The notes under the pieces are model-generated. The model worked only from the letters and a program-made list of their open reading frames with translations, ran no database searches and was not told where the DNA came from. The position numbers and the translations under genes are program-made. Positions 1-12,124 of a DNA stretch of 64,000 bases are shown here, in pieces. Positions within the stretch are counted from its first letter, which is position 1. Each line of letters begins with the position of its first letter. Source of the DNA: Centrapalus pauciflorus (Eukaryota > Streptophyta > Magnoliopsida > Asterales > Asteraceae); contig JAANYP010002326.1 of NCBI GenBank assembly GCA_020465985.1, positions 484,001 to 548,000 of the forward strand. Reading direction: 5' to 3'.

Positions 1-151
1 GGTTTTTAAATTAGCTAAAATTCGGTTTTCGGAACCGAACGGGCACCATATAAAATTATACGGTTCGGTATTCGGTTCTTTCAAAACTAATAATTCGGTT
101 TCGGTATTTTCGGGATCGGTACCGGTTCGGTACGATACTGAGCTCACCCCT
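1..151. mobile_element. Truncated hAT-like element end
   Basis: The stretch is dense in CGGTTCGG and GGAACCGAAC motifs and stops at CTCACCCCTA. Read on the other strand this gives TAGGGGTGAG, a terminus typical of small plant hAT-type elements with gene-poor interiors. The other end lies outside the window, so no TSD can be checked. Confidence 0.4.
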
Positions 152-2550
152 AGGCTCTGGTATTCATATATATCATAAAATAGTTAAACAATTATATATA
201 ATATAATTTATGACAATTAATACCTTTAGTAGATAAATAAAGTGAATAAATGACGTAATTGGTGTTTATTAAAATTATTATGTTTGTAATACGTAGCTCT
301 TTATTTGTGATATTTTGGTTAACTATAAGAATAACATTAATCTTTTCATTTAGTTGATGACATTAACCGTCTAATTATATAACATCTATATCTTTGTGTC
401 AGCTACAATATTAAAATGTAAAGTTGTATTTTTTATAACAATTAAAAATATTTTTATTCAATAACATCATTATGTATCATCTATCGTAACATTGAATGTT
501 TTAATAAATTATAACATCTAATTAAGTTTGGAAATTTTTTACATGAAATTTTCTATTCGTTGCAATACCAACTTTAATATTTATCCAATTTTTGTTTGAA
601 AATTAGTTTTTGTATTACTTATGGTTCTAAATTCAGGTTTTTAATTCTGTATTTAGTAATGATAATCCTATAGTTTTGATTTTGAATGTAAAGTTGGTTA
701 TAAATATTATACAAAACTTAATTAGAAGACAGATCATGAGAACTTAAAAGATTTTTGATATTGTGATATAGGATCGTATTAAAAACACACACACACTCTC
801 ACTTAATTTTGTTAATTGCACACCTCTTTTCCTACACATACACACTTAATTATTTTGCTAATTATGTTACACCCATTAATTTTTTAAGAAAGACAATTGC
901 AAGCCATCAATTTTAATTAAATGGCAAACAAATATGCTACTACAATACAAGTAAGGACTAAATTGTTATAAAATCCAACAATTCAAGCAATACTATAGAA
1001 AATAACCATCGGAAGGTGAAGATTGATTATTAATCAATAGTGTAGGGATCATTTTTGTACTTTATTTGTATTTTATAACATGCAGAGTTTGAAATTTGAA
1101 ACACACGGAAAAGATATTTATTTTTGACGTTGACACATCACATATATGGCAAGATTAACGCCCAAAACATGAAATTGACTGTTAAATTCTCTCTCACTCC
1201 AGTTTAACTAACAACATTCTTTCTTTTTTTCAGGAATTTTTTCCATTTTTTATTAATTTAATCACTATTAAAAAGACGAAATTTGAAATATCTGATCATA
1301 AGAAAAAGGGTTTAACGTGAAAAAAAAATCATCATGTTTTCATGTTTTTTTGCGATTTAGTCATCAATTTATTGTTTTCAATCCAGTTTCAGAAATGTTT
1401 TGTTTTTTTCATAATCAACCCTGACTTTTTCCACAAAAAACCAACATGTTTTCACTATTTTTATCCGAAAAGTCCACAAACTTGAAGTCTTTTTTGAAAA
1501 AATAGAGAAAAATTTTAAAAATCACAAACAAATATATCACTTAAAGATTCTATTGATAAAAAATAACACGGATGGACTAAACCGTAAAAACGTGAAAAAC
1601 ACGTTGGTTTTTTTATATTAAATTTTAAAAAACATACAAATGCTTAATTTAAAAAAAAAAATGAAAGCAGACGGTTTTTATTACAGAAACCCTTTTTCAT
1701 ATCATATAAAAAATTTAATAATCATATATGATGCCTCTTTGTGATTGAGAAAATTAAAAGTTTGGTGGATTTAGGTGGGCCTAGTAAAGGGTAATTATTT
1801 GTACCTGATTTATCTCCATCATGAAAACAAGGCCCACTTCTCAAAGAACCTATAGACCCCACCCACCACCCTTTGTTTTTCTTTTTATCTTTTACATTCT
1901 GCTCTTGTAACTTCTTCCACCAACCATAAAACCATCGCATGATCGATTTCTTAATTTCTTATCCACAATACCTGATAATATTAACCTATAATATAGCTAA
2001 TTTGTTGTTAATGGTTTGTGTATGATTCTTCTTTTTCATTGAAAGTGATATAGGTTAATTGACCTAAAGATTAAATCTTGTAGAATATGGTGCATGAAAT
2101 AACACTTTTATGTGTACATTAGCCACTAAATGGAGCTTTTAGGAACTTGTGTTTGTAAAAGTTATTGTAGCCATAGTTTTTATTAAATGACATTAGTATT
2201 AATTGAAAGCTATAATTTATAGCTGTTAAAAGAGTGAAAAGGTAACTTTTATCGACTAAAAGCTCAAGTTTTTGAAAACTTAATTTGAGCTTTCAAAAAT
2301 CAAAACTAAAACTCATTGCCAAACATGTTTGCTTCTCGTGAAAAAGTTTTTAAGAGCTTTTATTTTCTAATTAAAAGCTCAAGCTCCAATCAACGAAACA
2401 CAACTTCTCAGTTTGAGCTTTTAAAATTAAAAGTTGAAGAAGCTTTTAAAAACTACCAAAAGCTTATCTATCGCCAAGCACACCCTAGATACGACTAATG
2501 TGTCCTTTGAGAGCCTTACACGTGAGCTTTTATACGTAACCTTTAGTTTC
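152..2550. other. AT-rich intergenic DNA, no gene seen
   Basis: No credible coding region. A degenerate foldback (about 1312-1632) has CATGTTTT-rich arms resembling the repeat family at 59346. A block at about 2140-2510 is rich in AAGCTTTT and AAAGCTC motifs in both orientations, as in subterminal repeats of a decayed DNA transposon. A less AT-rich patch at 1740-1930 holds only a short reverse-strand ORF of low complexity. Confidence 0.5.
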
Positions 2551-2791
2551 TCATCCACGGGCTGCAAAACGGATCGAACGTTCGGTGAAATGTTCATTTA
2601 TGTTCATTCATTTTATTAAACGAACCAACATAAAGACAATGTTTTGTTCGCCTAAGCAAACGAAAAAAACAGAAACATAGGTTTCGTTCGTTCGTTTATA
2701 TTCGTGAACGTTCGGTAACACTCGTTATCTATATCCGTTTGTTTATGTCATTTATTATAATAAATTCTAACAAATATATTACTAATAATAA

Positions 2792-4695
2792 TGTAACATC
2801 CCAAATTTTTAATTACATGTAATTTACGATTTTAAGACTCAATTATTGTACTTATGAAATATTAAATCAATTTAAGTTTACTTTAATCATAATATCAGTT
2901 AAATGAGAAAGATACGAAGTTGAGGGGTATATTGTGCAAATAGAGCAAAATTGAAAATAAAAGAAAGGGAACTCTTTCATTTTCAATTATCTCACTCTCT
3001 CTCTAACTCTCTCGATTCTCTCTCTTCCTCTCTCTAAAAACCCACCAACTTCATTATCAAAAATCCGAAAATTGTTAGATTCAAGTGCTAAAATTCGGGA
3101 TTCAAGTGATTTGGAAGGAACTATAAGCATTGCAACAAACGATTTAAGGTAACATTCATCCAAGCTTGCAAATTTGATGGTTTTTGGTTCGGTTTTTATA
3201 GAAACCGAATCATAGGAATTTGATCTGAAATGTTGATGCATGTTATGTATTCTTGTTGTAATGTTTAAATCTAGTATTGATGATGCTACATACCAAATTT
3301 CAGAACCAGATTCGAAGTCTAAGTATGATTTTGAAAGATTAGTGTGTGTTTTAGTGTGTGTGTGTTCTTCGAAGATATGTAGAAAAACGGACACAAATGG
3401 GTTGTTTGGTACATAAATGTTATAATATAAGTTGAAATAGTGTATTTAAGCTCACACTTGCAATATTAGACTCAAAACATGCAAAAATGGTCAAAAACAT
3501 AATTCTGGAAAATATTGAAAAATTTTCTAAGTATGAACTCGGATGATGATCCATCCGAATTCGGATCACCCATTTCGGATCCATGTCCATTTCGGATCTA
3601 CATCCAAGTTCGGACCAGTAGCAATCCGGACCATACTCAATTTCGGACCACAGTGACTTCGGACCATATACCAATTTCGGACCTAGCCTACTTCGGACCA
3701 CCCAATTCGGACCATCCGGATTTCGGACCATCCGAATTCGGATGTGGTCCGAATTCAACTGGAATTTTATTTAAATTACAGAATACAAGTTTTAAGCAAT
3801 TACTAACACAAAATCACTATTACACTTACTTTACAGATCATTGTGGTGTTATCAAAACACATTGATTCAGAGACAAGTCACACAATACCAATCACTGTGA
3901 GTAACAGATTGTCATTCTAACATTTATTGTTTTTGCATTCATGTTTATATATTCAATGGCATGTTCACATTGTTCATATACATCATTTGGCACTCATGAT
4001 TACTTTGTTGTTATGATGCACACTCGTACTTGACATGTAACACACATGTAGCCAGCGTTCATTTGAAAGTGCATCTATTTACATCATGCTTGCACTGCAT
4101 GATCATTACTTCACAATCTGATGCGACCTGGACTGGGGCTGACAGCAGGCCACTGTCGGGGACTGATCATCCCACTCGTTATCCCGTCAGGTTCGGCACA
4201 TCCCCGATCAGCATTTGAACTGCCAAACCCATGCTAGCAATGCATGGTTTACACATACATTGAGGCTTACACTGCCTGTTTTCACATACATGGGGCTTAC
4301 ACTGCCCATGGTTAAGCATTGCTTGTAAAGAAATATTTGTTGTTTGCATAATCTGTTATCTCACTAAGCAATTAGCTTACAGTTGACTCACCATGTTTTC
4401 AGGCAAAGGCAAAAGTGTAGCTGGACCTTCTACTTAAGCAATTCAATATATCCCGGAGACTTAGAAGCTATTGGTATTTGAATGTAATAGCTTTGGGCTG
4501 GGATTACTTGACTTTTAAACAATTATGATGTTGTAATAGTTAGACTTAATCACTGTAGACATGTGCTTTTATTGCTTTAGTGTGGATTTGCTTAACTCTG
4601 ATTTAAGTACTCAATTTCAATTATTATGTTAAACCTTGGGTTGTTTGTTGATCCTGGTGATTTCTATTATACTATCAAAGCAAGAGGGTGTCACA
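2792..4695 (+). mobile_element. Putative solo LTR of a retrotransposon
   Basis: The 1.9-kb segment starts TGTAACATCC, ends GGGTGTCACA (TG...CA), and is flanked by the perfect 5-bp duplication AATAA (2787-2791 and 4696-4700). There are no internal retroviral-like genes and no second LTR, so it looks like the product of LTR-LTR recombination. The long LTR and its TGTAACATCC start recall plant Ty3/Gypsy families, but the lineage is not established. It lies inside the hAT-like element at 2559-5189 and so is younger. Confidence 0.6.
3535..3755. repeat. Degenerate TTCGGACC-type tandem array
   Basis: Roughly a dozen copies of a TTCGGAYC core at irregular spacing of about 12-25 bp lie within the solo LTR. 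The array keeps ORFs open on both strands, but the predicted peptides are low-complexity repeats, so I read this as an internal LTR minisatellite and not coding sequence. Confidence 0.6.
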
Positions 4696-5197
4696 AATAA
4701 TAACGCTACTGTCAATATTATTAGTATATAATATATTTAAATAATCTATTAATTAATAATATAAATTAAAAAATTAAACTTCAAACTCTAATACTGATAT
4801 GGTTGGTGACATTGAATTAAAATAAAATAAAACTGAAATTCTCAAACGCTTGAACGATGTCAATTTAGTATTAAAATTTAGGTTCTTATTTCTTAAAACA
4901 TTAATTTATTATTATCATAATACTTTGAAGTAATTTATAAACCGTATGGATGTCTAAGCGTGGTTTGAAAACTATAAACATCAGCAGATTTGTTCGTTTA
5001 TGTTCATTTGTGTTTGTTTTATTGTTCGTTTAACGTTCATCGACTATTCATTTATATTCGATAATTCGTTAAACGAACACGAACAATATCAATTTCTTAA
5101 CAAACGAGCATGAACAGAAAATGTTCGTTAAACGAACGAACATGAACATTCCTTTCGTTCGTGTTTGTTCGGTTTATTTGTAGCCCTATTCATCCAA

Positions 5198-5504
5198 TAC
5201 GTAAAATGATAAAATACTTTGTTATAATTTGAAAATGTAAAAATTCTAAAGAGTTATTTGAAACGATATTGTAACATATCTTTTTTTTCAAAATAGATAT
5301 ATTAAATAACAACCCGACAGTTGTAATATTTAAGTTATATTTGTTAGAGAGAATAACTATAATGAAAATGAAGACTATTTATTAGTTAGGAAACTTAAAT
5401 TGTATATATAAATTTTTTATGATTTCTTAAAGTGTATCAATATATACATAGATGCTAAAATTCATTTTTTTTTTAAATTTCTCTAACAATGGTAAAAGAT
5501 TAAA
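5198..5504. other. Intergenic, nothing recognised
   Basis: AT-rich sequence between the hAT-like element and the Pack-MULE. No ORF, RNA gene or repeat terminus stands out. Confidence 0.4.
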
Positions 5505-5513
5505 TAAAAGCTA

Positions 5514-6593
5514 GAGTAAATTACACAAATGGTCCCTGTGGTTTGGGGGTTTTTGCGGTTTTCGTCCCTCAAAGTTTTTTATTACACCGTTGGTCCAAAA
5601 AATGCAAACCTTTCACACAAATGGTCCCTGCCGTTAGTTTTAGCCGTTAGGCCAGTTAAGTGACAAGGGTATTTCTGTCAATTTTTATCTGGGACCATTT
5701 CCGTAATTTTTTTATAGATTATCTTTTTTTCAAAAAAAAAAATCTATCTTATTATCCTTTCTTTTTCTTTATTATATTTTATGACCATTTGGTTCTTTTA
5801 CTCTCCAATCTCACCAAATCACAACGAATTTCATGTTGCCTAGTTTGTAAACGGTGGTTGAGGATCTGTGGTGGTTTAGTGAAATCCTTGAAATTATGAT
5901 GGGATTAAAGCTATAGGTCATTGTTGCCAAATGATGAAGAATTGACCCTTTGCAAATCTGAATCTGAGACAAAAAATAAGAATCTTGAAACCAAACCTTA
6001 AAAGAATCAAAACCAAACCCTTGATATATGGAAGGAGACCTTGAGAAATCAAACAAAAATCATTGAAAAACACACACAGATCTAGAGAAACGAACAGAAG
6101 TAGGAATCGATTCATAAAACCATAACCTTGTGAGAAAGAGAAAGAGAGAGAGTGTGTGTGGGGGGGAGAGAGATTGGGTTTTAGAGATAGAAACCCAACG
6201 TGTGATGAAGAACCACCACTTCGATATGAAAATGTATAACACTAACCTTGCGATTTTTGAACCATAACCTTTGATTGAAGTCTAGAGGGAGAGCAAGAGG
6301 AGAGAACAAGTATGAGAGACCCATATGCATCTTCATCTTCAATGAAGAATACAAAAGGAAAAGAAAATATAATAAGATAAAAATAATTATAAAAATAATT
6401 ACGAAAATGGTCCCTCAGATGAAAAATGACAAAAATACCCTTGTCACTTAACTGGTTTAACGCTTAAATTTAACGGTAGTGACCATTTGTGTGAAAGGTT
6501 TGCATTTTTTGGACCAATGGTGTAAAAAAAAACTTTGAGGGACGAAAACCGCAAAAACCCTCAAACCACAGGGACCATTCGTGTAATTTACTC
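5514..6593. mobile_element. Pack-MULE-like element carrying an F-box fragment
   Basis: Terminal inverted repeats of about 180-200 bp start GAGTAAATTACAC and continue AATGGTCCCTGTGGTTT. The flanks TAAAAGCTA (5505-5513 and 6594-6602) are a perfect 9-bp TSD, the hallmark of Mutator-like elements. The interior (5700-6400) is host-like sequence with an F-box fragment and no transposase. The same terminus occurs at 8104 and, more degraded, at 42062 and 27141. Confidence 0.8.
5783..5899 (+). pseudogene. F-box domain fragment captured by a MULE
   Basis: Thirty-eight codons resemble an F-box core: a leucine-rich start (DHLVLLLSNLTKSQ) followed by CCLVCKRWLRICGGL, matching the family pattern of a leucine run and then S/C-LVCKRW-L. 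F-box proteins are the substrate-receptor subunits of SCF ubiquitin ligases. The usual LP-(D/E) start is missing: upstream is a T-rich run. The frame ends at TGA immediately after the motif, and no LRR or kelch domain follows. It lies inside the TIR-bounded element at 5514-6593, so it is almost certainly a captured fragment. The parent gene is not in this window. Confidence 0.6.
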
Positions 6594-6765
6594 TAAAAGC
6601 TAAAATTAGAATAAAAATTACTGATTATTCTATATTTAAATTTGATGATTAAAAAAATTATCTTTTATTTAATTTCTTTTGAATTCTATCTTTCAAATAA
6701 CCTCGTGAGTTGATCCCTCCGTCTCTCTGTCACCCATAAATTTTCCCAATGCTCTCAACATAAAT

Positions 6766-6814
6766 TCTCTCTCTCTCTCTCTCTCTCTCACCACTTTCTC
6801 TCTCTACATTTCCG
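6766..6814 (+). promoter_or_regulatory. CT-repeat 5' leader of the IRX15-like gene
   Basis: A (CT)12 run at 6766-6789, then further CTCTCT groups, end a few bases before the ATG at 6815. Pyrimidine-rich leaders of this kind are common in plant core promoters and 5' UTRs. The transcription start is not known. The Pack-MULE ends only about 220 bp upstream of the ATG, so it may delimit the proximal promoter. Confidence 0.5.
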
Positions 6815-7759
6815 ATGAAAACCACCACCAAGTTCATCCTCCTCCACCCTTCCATCCACAAACAAGCCGGCCCCGGCGTCGGTTGTGGCGGTGGAGGAGC
6901 TCCTCATCCTCACCACCGTCTATGGCTTTTCACTCTTCTTTCCTTATTCTCCTTTGCCTTAACGTTTTCCCTCTTCATTACTCTCCCTTACACCAGAACC
7001 ACCACCTCCTCCGCCTCCGCCGCCGCTTCCACCCACCCTTTACCTCAACCTATCTTCGACGTTCTCCTCCACTACGCCGGAACTACTTCAAACTCCTCAA
7101 CAAACCCATCAAGAATGCCTGCACCAGAACTCAACACCATCGCCACCGTCCTCCGCCGCTGCTCCGCTCCCTGTAACGTCCTCGTTTTCGGACTCACTCA
7201 CGAAACTCTCCTCTGGCACGCTCTTAACATCAACGGCCGGACGACATTTGTGGACGAGAGCGCTTACTTCATTTCAAAACTCGAAGAGAAATACCCTGGA
7301 ATCGAAGCCTACGACGTTCAATTCACAACCAAAGTAAGCGATCTACACGAATTGATGGATTACTCGAAATCGGAGCTCCGAGGCGAGTGTAAGCCCGTAC
7401 AAAACCTCTTGTTCTCTGAGTGCAAGTTAGCCATTAATGATTTACCAAACCACGTATACGACGTCGCTTGGGACGTCATTATAATCGACGGTCCACGTGG
7501 GTATTTCCCAAAAGCACCGGGGAGAATGGCGGCGATATTCACCGCCGGCGTTCTAGCGAGGAGCAAGACAGGTGGGTCTGACATGACCCACGTGTTTGTT
7601 CATGAGTTTGATAGGGAGGTGGAGAGGGTGAGTAGCAATGAGTTTCTGTGCGGCGAGAATCTGGTGGAGACGGTGGGTTTATTGGGGCATTTTGTGGTGG
7701 ATAAGAGTGATAATAGTTTCGAATTCTGTCGGAATCCGCCATCGTCGTCGGCGACATGA
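6815..7759 (+). CDS. IRX15-L: IRX15-LIKE, DUF579 xylan-biosynthesis protein
   Basis: Intronless 314-aa protein. The N-terminus (TKFILLHPSIHKQ) matches the conserved start of the IRREGULAR XYLEM15 / IRX15-LIKE subgroup of the DUF579 family. A single hydrophobic anchor follows at about residues 36-60 (LWLFTLLSLFSFALTFSLFI), consistent with a Golgi type II membrane protein. The DUF579 domain covers about residues 105-305, with the motifs LTHETLLW, FVDES and WDVIIIDGPRGY. Related GXM proteins are glucuronoxylan 4-O-methyltransferases. In Arabidopsis, IRX15 and IRX15-L loss alters xylan chain length in secondary walls, but their own catalytic activity was not settled to my knowledge. The start is the first in-frame ATG after the CT-rich leader, and the length matches the family. 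Strong synonymous C bias in the first 150 codons is typical of such intronless genes. Assignment to IRX15 versus IRX15-L is inferred. Confidence 0.9.
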   Translation: MKTTTKFILLHPSIHKQAGPGVGCGGGGAPHPHHRLWLFTLLSLFSFALTFSLFITLPYTRTTTSSASAAASTHPLPQPIFDVLLHYAGTTSNSSTNPSRMPAPELNTIATVLRRCSAPCNVLVFGLTHETLLWHALNINGRTTFVDESAYFISKLEEKYPGIEAYDVQFTTKVSDLHELMDYSKSELRGECKPVQNLLFSECKLAINDLPNHVYDVAWDVIIIDGPRGYFPKAPGRMAAIFTAGVLARSKTGGSDMTHVFVHEFDREVERVSSNEFLCGENLVETVGLLGHFVVDKSDNSFEFCRNPPSSSAT

Positions 7760-8094
7760 CCGAAATGATCATCATACTCGAACCCTCCAAGGCTCCAACT
7801 GAAACTCGTTTTTTCTTATGTAAATACAGAAAGTAATATTATATTTTAGACAAGTGAGTGAGTTACTGAGTTGTTGAATTTTCATTAATTCCAAATTTCA
7901 TGATTATCCATGAAACCAAATGTACAGTGATAAAAGAGCTATTTTCGTCATATTTAATTTTTGTATTTGGAATGTGTCAGTGTGTCACGTATTTGGAATG
8001 CAATACTTAACGTTTTTGACCTCTTTTCTTTTTTCTTTAATGATTTACTAGTTTATTATTATACGGATTTTTTTTAATAATACTTTTGTAATAA
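7760..8094. other. 3' flank of the IRX15-like gene
   Basis: Probable 3' UTR and short spacer before the foldback MULE. AT-rich stretches suit polyadenylation, but no single site can be chosen. Confidence 0.4.
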
Positions 8095-8103
8095 ATTATA
8101 AAA

Positions 8104-9784
8104 GAGTAAATTACATAAATGGTCCCTGTGGTTTGCATAAAACTTTGGATATGATCCCTGTGGTTTCAATTTTGCATAAACGGTCCTTATTTTTACTGTT
8201 TACTTGCAAAATGGCCCTCCTGCCGTTAACTTTAACAATCAAATGGTTAAATCTTTTATAATGACCATTTTACCCTTTTCTATGATAACATTTTGGTCCC
8301 TCAAGTTTGTAGTTCATTTTAGTTTTGATCCCTCAAATAAATTTTTTTATTTAACTCTTTTATTATTATTATTATTGTTATTATTATTTATTATTAATTT
8401 AACTCTTTACATATTAATTTATTGTTTATTAAGTTTCTTATATTTTAATATATTTTTTAATTTAAATTACAAACTTATTTATTTCTTTTATTATAAACAA
8501 TAGTATCAAATTAAAATCCATTTCGTTTTTTTAGTTTTTTCGAATGAAAAAAATACAAACATTTTATATTGTAATTTTCCAAAGCAAAAAATTTTGAACC
8601 TTAAGCTTTTATTTGTTTTTACAAACGGAAAAAGTTACTAACCATTCATGTTTTAAGTTTTTTTCATTTTAAAACGTAAAAAGGTACGAAAACCAATCTT
8701 CTTTTTATTTTTTTTCTGCACCAAAAGATTCAACTCATTCCGGTTTTTTGTTTTGCAAAACAAAAATAAATACAAACAATTTTGTTATTAGTTTTTGCAA
8801 ACGAAAAAACTACGAATGATTCTGATTATCCGAACGAAAAACTACGAACCATTACGTTTTAAAGTTTTTTCAAAAAATGAAATAGTGTGTAGCCTTTTTG
8901 TTCGGATTAACATAAAAAATGGAATAATTTGTAGTTTTTTATGATTGAAAAAAATTAAAAACGTAATGATTAGTATAACATAAAAACCAAACAAAAAAAT
9001 AGACTATTTCATTTTTTGAAAAATCATATTTTGTACTTTTGGAAAAAGCTAACAAATCAAAATGGATCTATTTTTTTGTTCGATTTTTATGTTATTCTAA
9101 TCATTACGTTTTTAACTTTTTTCAATCGTAAAAAACTACAAACCATTCCAATTTTTTTAGTTTTTCTGAACAAAAGACTACACACTATTTTATTTTTTTA
9201 AAAAAAACTTTAAAACGTAATGGTTCGTAGTTTTCGTTCGGAGAAAAAAATAAAAGGTAATGATTTGATTCGAAAAACTAGAAAAATAAAATGATTTTTT
9301 TTTTGTTTGGAAAACCTGAAAATCAGAATTATTTGTAGTTTTTTCGTTTGCAAAAACTAATAACAGAATTGTTTGTATTTATTATCGTTTTCCAAAAAAA
9401 TTTGGAACGAGTTGAATTTTTTGGTGCTGAAAAAGAAATGGATTGGTTTTCGTAGCTTTTAACGTTTTAAAATGAAAAAACTTAAAACATGTATGGTTAG
9501 TAACTTATTTTCGTTTGTAAAAACAAATAAAAGCTTAAGGTTCAAATTTCTTTGGTTTGAAAAACTACAATATAAAATGTTTGAATTTTTCACTCGAAAA
9601 AACTAAAAAAGAAAATCGATTCTAATTTGATACAACTGCTTAAAATAAAAGAAATAAATAAATTTGTAATTTAAATTAAAAAATATATTAAATTATAGGA
9701 AACTCAATAAACAAAAAATTTAATACGTAAAAAGTGAAATTAATAATAATAATAATAAATAATAATAATAGTAATAATAATAGT

Positions 9785-9827
<43 letters not shown>

Positions 9828-10082
9828 GAGTTAAATAAAAAAATTAAGTTGAGGGACCAAAATTAAAATGAACTACAAACTTGAGGGACCAAAATGTTAT
9901 CAAACAAAAGGGCAAAATGGTCATTATAAAAGATTTAACCATTTGATTGTTAAAGTTAACGGCAGAGGGACCATTTTTGCAAGTAAACAGTGAAAATAAG
10001 GACCATTTATGCAAAATTGAAACCACAGGGACCGTATCCAAAGTTTTACGCAAACCACAGGGACCATTTTTGTAATGTACTC
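8104..10082. mobile_element. 2-kb foldback Mutator-like element
   Basis: Nearly the whole element is one inverted repeat: arms of about 0.95 kb (8104-9010 and 9055-10082) around a short centre near 9030. It starts GAGTAAATTACAT, then AATGGTCCCTGTGGTTT, and ends with the complement. The flanks ATTATAAAA (8095-8103 and 10083-10091) are a perfect 9-bp TSD. The arms hold ATT/AAT microsatellites (8360-8395 and 9745-9825) and no coding capacity. It shares termini with the Pack-MULE at 5514-6593. RNA from it would fold into a long hairpin. Confidence 0.85.
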
Positions 10083-10091
10083 ATTATAAAA

Positions 10092-12121
10092 TTTAGAATA
10101 ATTATAGAACACGATGATAAATGACACAACCTATGAATATTTTGAAAGAGTTGTGCCTGAATATTTATTTCAAACTTATAGATTATAGAATAAAAAAATT
10201 ACAAAAATAAATTAAGGAACCCTCGGATGATGAAAGATTTAAGCATCGTAAAATTTTTAGTTTTATTTATAATTAATAACAATATATATTTGAATACGAT
10301 AAATTCTTAATTTTATTAATAACTATTTTATGAACCCACGTTGATACGTGGATAAGTTTTAGTAAATAACTGTATACATCAAATATATGTAAACTTATAA
10401 TTAAAACGATATAAATATTATTAATTCCTATAAATAAAATACAAGAAAAATATAATTAATTGTCAAATAGATACTATTAATATTATATTACGTTTACTTT
10501 TTAAATATTTAATATTTTTTATAATATTTATGATTTATGTTCTTCATTAATATTATACTTTTTTCTATATCATTTTATCAAATTTGTATTATGTATACAT
10601 TATAAAATATATAATATTGTTTATATAATCTTTATGAATTATGTTTTTCTTATTTTTTTTTTCTTTTCAAATGTAATATTATTTATTTAAATATTTTATG
10701 TCAAATAGTCGATAGAATTTATTATTATTAATATTTAAAAATATTTAAAATAATGAATTGTATTTATCTTTTATTTTATTTCATTTTAAAATTAAAATTA
10801 TTTATCTTTGAAATAATGAATTGTATTTATCTTTTATTTTATTTTATTTTAAAAATAATAATATGTATTTATCTTTTTAGATTACATGTGGTGATGCCAT
10901 GTGGCAATTAGTGTTCTCTTTTATTATATACATAGATTAATATTAACCCTTCAAATCAGAATTTTTATTTTCCAAGTGTTTTATATTAATCATTAAACTG
11001 TATGATATTAACCTAGAGTTGGTAACGGAATCCCTAAAAATTAGTATTTCATTAATTAATTGAAATAATTATTTAAACAAAAATTTATAATTTACATGTG
11101 TCAAATGAAATTTGCGTCAATTGGCACTCTAGTTAAATGTCAAGTGACAATCTATTTACTTTTTTAATAGAATAGATAGATTTATAACATTCCATCACTT
11201 TATCATCAATGTATGTTTTGACACGATTTAGGACTATCGTCTAATAAAAACCAACTTATGCAATGTCAATATATACCAGATTTTAGGTTTCTAATGAAGT
11301 TATGAGCAATGGATTATTGGGTTAGTATTTTTGTTCATTCATGTTATTTTCTTCTAAAAAAGTTCTCAATTAAAATTTTTATTTTGGTTCAGTGAAATTG
11401 AGTAATTGACTATTAGAAACCTATTTTCAACTTTTAACAATCTCAGTTTACCAATTATAATCGTACTCTAATAATCAAATTTTACAAAATTAGAAGAAAA
11501 GAATATGACTTTTTTTTAAAAAAAACGAATAATACTGAAAGAAGAAAACATAAAAACATAAAAATGTGTTGGTTTTTAAAACATTCGGGTAAACTAATCT
11601 ATATATAAATTTATAAGTTGTTAATGAAAACATCATGTTATAATGCACATTGTTAATTATGTGGTTGTAATTGATCGGAATGATGCGATGTTGATTTGAC
11701 GTAGGATAACGTAATTTGTTAACTTTTTCAAAGTGATTGACCATATAAATCGTTAACATTTCATCCGTTTTTCCATTTATAAAATCTAAGTTTGCAAGTA
11801 TCTATATCTTTCAATGTATTCTAGTAAAAAAATTTTTTTGTCATGTATCAAGACTGAGTATGTATTTTTATTTTAGATAATCATGATATCCGCTCTTGTG
11901 TTGTCTAAATTTATAGGGTCTGACTGGACTCACATAAATTTTTAAATTCATTAAATTCTTTTTAAAAATGACTGACATACTAATTTTCTTTTGGAAGACA
12001 AGTTAACCTTCCTTTGAGTTACATAATCATTTTATTAATGATTTACTTATAATGTGAGATCCATTCGTATTAAGATTTATATAACCTTTTTTTGAAAAAT
12101 AGTGTGTGTACATACAAACAC
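10092..12121. other. AT-rich intergenic DNA, no gene seen
   Basis: Very AT-rich, with local duplications such as the TGAATTGTATTTATC motif repeated around 10754 and 10818. A repeat-family copy is listed separately at 11345. Reverse-strand ORFs here are low-complexity. Confidence 0.4.
11345..11572. repeat. Dispersed foldback repeat, copy 1 of 4
   Basis: Shares the core TTTACCAATTATAATCG, followed by ACTCTAATAATCAAATTTTAC, with copies at 13372 (diverged), 52535 and 59346. A/T-rich flanking arms resemble each other in inverted orientation (AAGTTCTCAATT on the left; poly-A rich ACATAAAAACATAAAA on the right). Termini and TSD are unclear. Confidence 0.45.
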
Positions 12122-12124
12122 TTA

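Larger units (their letters stand above)
2559..5189. mobile_element. hAT-like non-autonomous element, split by a solo LTR
   Basis: The left end GGGCTGCAAA pairs with the right end TTTGTAGCCC. Both subterminal regions (2570-2750 and 4985-5175) are packed with GTTCGTTTA and CGAACA repeats in both orientations, as is usual for hAT transposase-binding regions. Flanks TCATCCAC (2551-2558) and TCATCCAA (5190-5197) form an 8-bp TSD with one mismatch. Without the LTR at 2792-4695 and its TSD copy, the element is about 720 bp and non-coding. Confidence 0.6.

Noticed and set aside
3420..3865. Overlapping frames on both strands (112 and 116 codons)
   Set aside because: Both read the TTCGGACC array in the LTR and are low-complexity.
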